Of a DNA stretch of 32,889 nucleotides, positions 30,443 through 32,889 are shown piece by piece. Every line of letters begins with the position of its first letter. Position 1 is the first letter of the stretch. The notes below the pieces were generated by a model. That model did not search any database, was not told where the DNA came from, and saw only the letters and a list, made by a program, of their open reading frames with translations. Source of the stretch: Nanobdellati archaeon (lineage in GTDB: Archaea > EX4484-52 > JAADEF01); the NCBI GenBank assembly GCA_015520895.1, contig WAPH01000016.1, forward strand, positions 1 through 32,889, read 5' to 3'. The position numbers and the translations under genes are program-made.

Positions 30443-31217
30443 GGTTTTTTATGTCTTTTATGTCATATGAGAAATATTTTGGTTTTTCAGAAGGTTTTAG
30501 TTTTTTGATCATATCATGCACATGAGGATGAATAAGATAAGCATCAATACTTAGGAGTTGAGCAAAAGAAATATCAGAAAGGTTATTTGTTACTAAAATA
30601 GAAGAGGAAGGATAAAGGGCATAATTACTAAGTAAAGCATCTTTGAAGAACAAACTTGGTTTTCCTACAAATACTTTATTATATTTACCACATTCTTTTA
30701 AATAAGACAAGACAGGTAGAGTTATGGGAAATATTTCTTCTCCTATCTTCCAAAATATGGCATTATCTAAATGGTAAACTGTAGGTTTTTCTTCATCTTT
30801 ACTTAATGATATTCTTAAGCACGCTCCTCTCAATTTTTCATAGGTTAAAGTTCTATCTATTCCTATGACAATATGTTTAGAATTTTTACTTATTTCTATT
30901 CCTTCTTTCTCTAATTCTTTTAATAGGCCGTATTCCCCGATGAGGTATATTTTGTTTATGTTTTGTGATTTAAGCAAATGTATAAGAGCATCTGTGGAGG
31001 TAAATAAGTTTTTATCTTCGATATCTTCTAAGCCTTTTTCATATAATTTTTTTATGAATTGGCTTTTTGAATATGCAGAGTTATTGCTTAAAAGTATTAC
31101 TTTTTTATCTTCTGCTTTAAGATGTTCAAATATGTTAATGAATTGATCATTGAGATCTCTCCAATTCCATATAAAGCCATCAAGATTAAAAAGCCAAGTA
31201 GTGTATTTAAGCACCAT
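30435..31217 (-). CDS. HAD-like (NagD-type) protein with degraded active site
   Basis: The 260-residue protein follows the plan of the HAD subclass IIA phosphatases (NagD): a first motif, an LLSNNSAYSKSQF motif II segment, a cap domain with IVIGIDRTLTYEKL, and motif III VGKPSLFF with Lys186. Motif I normally reads DxDG; here it is LFNLDG, with Asn11 in place of the nucleophile aspartate. Motif IV, normally GDxxxTD, reads VTNNLSD, with Asn211 in place of the metal aspartate. Phosphatase activity is therefore unlikely. The frame is clean and starts divergent from PCNA across 62 bases, so it seems maintained for another task. Confidence 0.82.
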   Translation of the reverse strand: MVLKYTTWLFNLDGFIWNWRDLNDQFINIFEHLKAEDKKVILLSNNSAYSKSQFIKKLYEKGLEDIEDKNLFTSTDALIHLLKSQNINKIYLIGEYGLLKELEKEGIEISKNSKHIVIGIDRTLTYEKLRGACLRISLSKDEEKPTVYHLDNAIFWKIGEEIFPITLPVLSYLKECGKYNKVFVGKPSLFFKDALLSNYALYPSSSILVTNNLSDISFAQLLSIDAYLIHPHVHDMIKKLKPSEKPKYFSYDIKDIKNLI

Positions 31218-31279
31218 ATTTATGAGAAGTATTAAAAATTATTTAAAGTTTAGTGAAAAACTAAAATTAAGGTGAAAAT
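31218..31279. promoter_or_regulatory. Divergent promoter between the HAD-like gene and PCNA
   Basis: AAAAATTATTTAAAGTTTAG (31235-31254) is about 25-45 bases before the PCNA ATG and gives a TATA box to that side. Its complement (CTAAACTTTAAATAATTTTT) serves the minus strand. AAGGTGA (31269-31275) is the PCNA ribosome site, so PCNA has a short leader. Confidence 0.45.
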
Positions 31280-32032
31280 ATGATGAACTTACAATTTATT
31301 AGCATAGGTGCTTTTAAAGATATGCTTGATGCGTTACATGCTTTACTTACAGAAGGTACATTTGTTATTAATGATAAAGGTATTTCTTTTAAGGCAACTG
31401 ATCCTACTATGGTCACTTTAGTTGAATTGTTCTACGGAAAGGATAATTTTAACATTTATGAAGTAGAAGGAGAAGTTTATTTAACCTTAAACATTGATCT
31501 GTTAAGACAAAGTTTGAAAAAAACTAAAAGCACAGACAAGGTTAGTTTTGTAATTGATAAGGAGAATATTAATAGGCTCAATGTAATAATAGAAGGAAAA
31601 CATATTAAAAAGTTCGTATTACCTATTTTAGAAAGTGAGATAAAAGAAATACCCGAACTTAATTTAGAATTTAAAGGAGAGGCAGAGATACTTTCTAGTT
31701 TATTTGCTGAAACTGTGGAAGATGCATCTCATATTTCAGATGTTTTGGCTTTTAAGTTTAATTCTGACGAGTTAGTGATGGAAGCGGAAAGTGAATTAAC
31801 TTCTTTAAGCGCTCGATTTTCTAAAGATGTTGAAGGAGTTATAGATATAAAAGCGGAAGGAGAAGTAGTTGCTAAGTATTCTATAGATTATCTTAAAAAA
31901 ATAATTAAAGCTAAAAAGATTTCGCCTACGGTTAAGATATCTATAAATCAAGATGCTCCTGCAAGATTTGATTTTAGGGATAGCGATGACTTATGGATGT
32001 ATTATGTTTTAGCTCCACGAGTTGAGGAGTAA
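31280..32032 (+). CDS. pcn: PCNA sliding clamp
   Basis: PCNA encircles DNA and tethers polymerase, ligase and FEN1. The 250-residue protein has typical clamp length. Recognisable parts are the N-terminal AFKDMLDALHALL, KGISFKATDPTMVTLVEL, the loop LDLLRQ-type segment LNIDLLRQSLKK, the interdomain connector and the C-terminal YSIDYLKKIIKAK with FRDSDDLWMYYVLAPRVEE. The last residues LAPRVEE match the PCNA end (YLLAPRIEE). The ATG at 31280 or 31283 is possible; AAGGTGA is better spaced for the second. dphB follows immediately. Confidence 0.95.
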   Translation: MMNLQFISIGAFKDMLDALHALLTEGTFVINDKGISFKATDPTMVTLVELFYGKDNFNIYEVEGEVYLTLNIDLLRQSLKKTKSTDKVSFVIDKENINRLNVIIEGKHIKKFVLPILESEIKEIPELNLEFKGEAEILSSLFAETVEDASHISDVLAFKFNSDELVMEAESELTSLSARFSKDVEGVIDIKAEGEVVAKYSIDYLKKIIKAKKISPTVKISINQDAPARFDFRDSDDLWMYYVLAPRVEE

Positions 32033-32033
32033 A

Positions 32034-32735
32034 ATGCTGTGGTTAATAGGATGCGGAATATGGGAACCAAAGGATATGTCTTTAAAAGCATACGAAATTC
32101 TTAAAACTGCCGATAAAGTATATTTAGAGGATTATACTTCTAAAACAGCAATAACTAAGAATTCTTTAGAAGAGTTGTTACATAGAGATGTTATAAGTTT
32201 AAATCGAGAAAAAGTGGAGAACTATAACTGGTTATTAGAAGAAGCAAACTCTAAAAATATTGCTTTAGTTATTAAAGGCGACGTTTTTGCAGCGACCACT
32301 CATTATTCTATATATCTTGCCAGTCAAAAGAAAGGTATAGAAGTTGAGGTAATTCATGGTTCTAGTGTTTTTACAGCCGTAGGTAAAGTAGGATTGTCTC
32401 TTTATCGTTATGGTATGGTTGTGTCTTTGCCGCATCCTAGCCTATTTCCTACCTATCCTACTAGTCCTTTTGAAAAAATAAAGAAGAATCTTAAAAACGA
32501 GATGCATACTTTGGTGCTTTTAGATATAGGTATGAAAGCAATAGAGGGTTTGAATTTGTTGGAAAAGTATTTGGGCAATGTGAAAATTGTGGTGTGTTAT
32601 GGTTTGGGAAGCAAGAATGAAAAAATATTTAAAGGTACTATTAAAGATCTAAAAAGAAGAGTGATGTACTTAGATGATAAAGCTACTTGTTTTGTTGTTC
32701 CTGCTAAAAGATTAGAGTTTTATGAAACATTGTAG
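32034..32735 (+). CDS. dphB: Diphthine synthase (DphB)
   Basis: DphB methylates the modified histidine of elongation factor 2 on the way to diphthamide. The 233-residue protein has the tetrapyrrole-methylase-like fold: LWLIGCGIWEPKDMSLKAYE, ADKVYLEDYTS, and the SAM loop VIKGDVFAATTH, then VIHGSSVFTAVGKVGLSLYR, then VSLPHPSLF. The ending CYGLGSKNEKIFKGTIKDL fits too. The ATG at 32034 lies behind the GAGGAG of the PCNA stop region; the TTG at 32022 is less likely. It forms a PCNA-dphB operon. Confidence 0.93.
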   Translation: MLWLIGCGIWEPKDMSLKAYEILKTADKVYLEDYTSKTAITKNSLEELLHRDVISLNREKVENYNWLLEEANSKNIALVIKGDVFAATTHYSIYLASQKKGIEVEVIHGSSVFTAVGKVGLSLYRYGMVVSLPHPSLFPTYPTSPFEKIKKNLKNEMHTLVLLDIGMKAIEGLNLLEKYLGNVKIVVCYGLGSKNEKIFKGTIKDLKRRVMYLDDKATCFVVPAKRLEFYETL

Positions 32736-32749
32736 TTGCGTTAACTATA

Positions 32750-32792
32750 AATAATTTCTCTGCCCTAATTTCTCTATGGCAGAGAAATTATT
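32750..32792. repeat. 15-bp perfect inverted repeat spanning the start of the terminal gene
   Basis: AATAATTTCTCTGCC (32750-32764) is the exact reverse complement of GGCAGAGAAATTATT (32778-32792), with a 13-base loop. The decamer TAATTTCTCT also occurs twice in direct orientation (32752-32761 and 32766-32775). The TATA-like CTATAAATA (32745-32753) overlaps the left arm, and the right arm lies inside the gene that starts at 32776. It could be an operator, or a hairpin that ends the dphB transcript. Confidence 0.75.
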
Positions 32793-32889
32793 CTCTTTAA
32801 CCAAAGAAATTAAAAACAAACCAAATCTTAAAAAAGCTATCTCAGCAACAATAGGATCAGTTCTATTAGTTGTATTCACAATAGCCATA
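32776..32889 (+). CDS. N-terminal part of an archaeal type IV pilin-like protein (cut by window edge)
   Basis: An open frame of 38 codons runs to the window end. It starts MAEKLFSLTKEIKNKPN, followed by KKAISATIGSVLLVVFTIAI. The second part resembles archaeal pilin N-termini (R/K-x-(I/V)-S-P-x-I-G-x-V-L-x-V), with a class III signal peptide: charged start, then hydrophobic helix that also polymerises the filament. The proline is replaced by alanine-threonine. The start is leaderless, with a TATA-like box about 25 bases before. The remainder of the protein is outside the window. Confidence 0.55.
   Translation, partial: MAEKLFSLTKEIKNKPNLKKAISATIGSVLLVVFTIAI

Overview
This is a gene-dense, AT-rich archaeal chromosome segment carrying about 35 genes, two of them cut by the window edges, and one tRNA. 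Archaeal markers include Orc1/Cdc6, archaeal DnaG, prefoldin beta, PCNA, Nob1, the KEOPS subunit Pcc1, archaeal RNase J, AglB and diphthine synthase. TATA-like boxes lie just upstream of operon-leading genes, which look leaderless. Genes inside operons are preceded by GGAGG or GGTGAT-type ribosome sites. A fused reverse gyrase implies a thermophile or hyperthermophile. The minimal proteins (190-residue SufD, 98-residue MIP18 protein), ATGA junctions and overlapping convergent 3' ends suggest a compact genome. A DPANN-type lineage is possible, but I cannot fix the lineage from the window alone.

Layout. 1-4.8 kb: end of a possible membrane protein, orc1/cdc6, a tRNA-splicing endonuclease subunit, a MoaD/ThiS-type ubiquitin-like protein on the minus strand, then an unknown gene, pcc1, a UPF0235 protein, dnaG and prefoldin beta. 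4.9-6.2 kb: a small orphan protein and the AmrS-type radical SAM enzyme. 6.1-11.05 kb, minus strand: an endonuclease IV-like TIM barrel, M17 leucyl aminopeptidase, M50 site-2 protease and an APC amino-acid permease. 11.09-12.65 kb: a KaiC/RadA-like ATPase, a coiled-coil protein and a small membrane protein. 12.6-13.4 kb, minus: an archaeal HTH regulator. 13.5-17.1 kb: two coiled-coil proteins (one with a proline-rich linker), RNase J, a membrane-anchored staphylococcal-type nuclease and Nob1. 17.2-22 kb: AglB, a GPT-type GlcNAc-1-phosphate transferase and a secreted cysteine-rich protein. 22-24.8 kb, minus: sufC-sufB-sufD-MIP18. 24.87-30.4 kb: an intron-bearing tRNA-Phe(GAA), an unknown protein, a DUF1512 protein, dCTP deaminase and reverse gyrase. 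30.4 kb to the end: a HAD-like protein with a defective active site (minus), PCNA, diphthine synthase and the start of an archaeal pilin-like gene.

Themes. Replication is represented by Orc1, DnaG, PCNA, Dcd and reverse gyrase. tRNA biology is represented by EndA, the ubiquitin-like protein, Pcc1 and the spliced tRNA-Phe. Peptide and amino-acid turnover, RNA decay and processing, N-glycosylation and Fe-S assembly each form a local cluster. The points most worth a second look are: the splicing endonuclease subunit has alanine where the catalytic lysine belongs, while the window also holds a tRNA intron with a relaxed splice motif; the M17 aminopeptidase frame runs far upstream of any normal start codon; two coiled-coil proteins sit in tandem with three nucleases; a HAD protein has lost its nucleophile; and perfect 14-bp and 15-bp inverted repeats lie before dnaG and before the terminal pilin-like gene. 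I saw no CRISPR array, insertion sequence, rRNA or clear phage gene.
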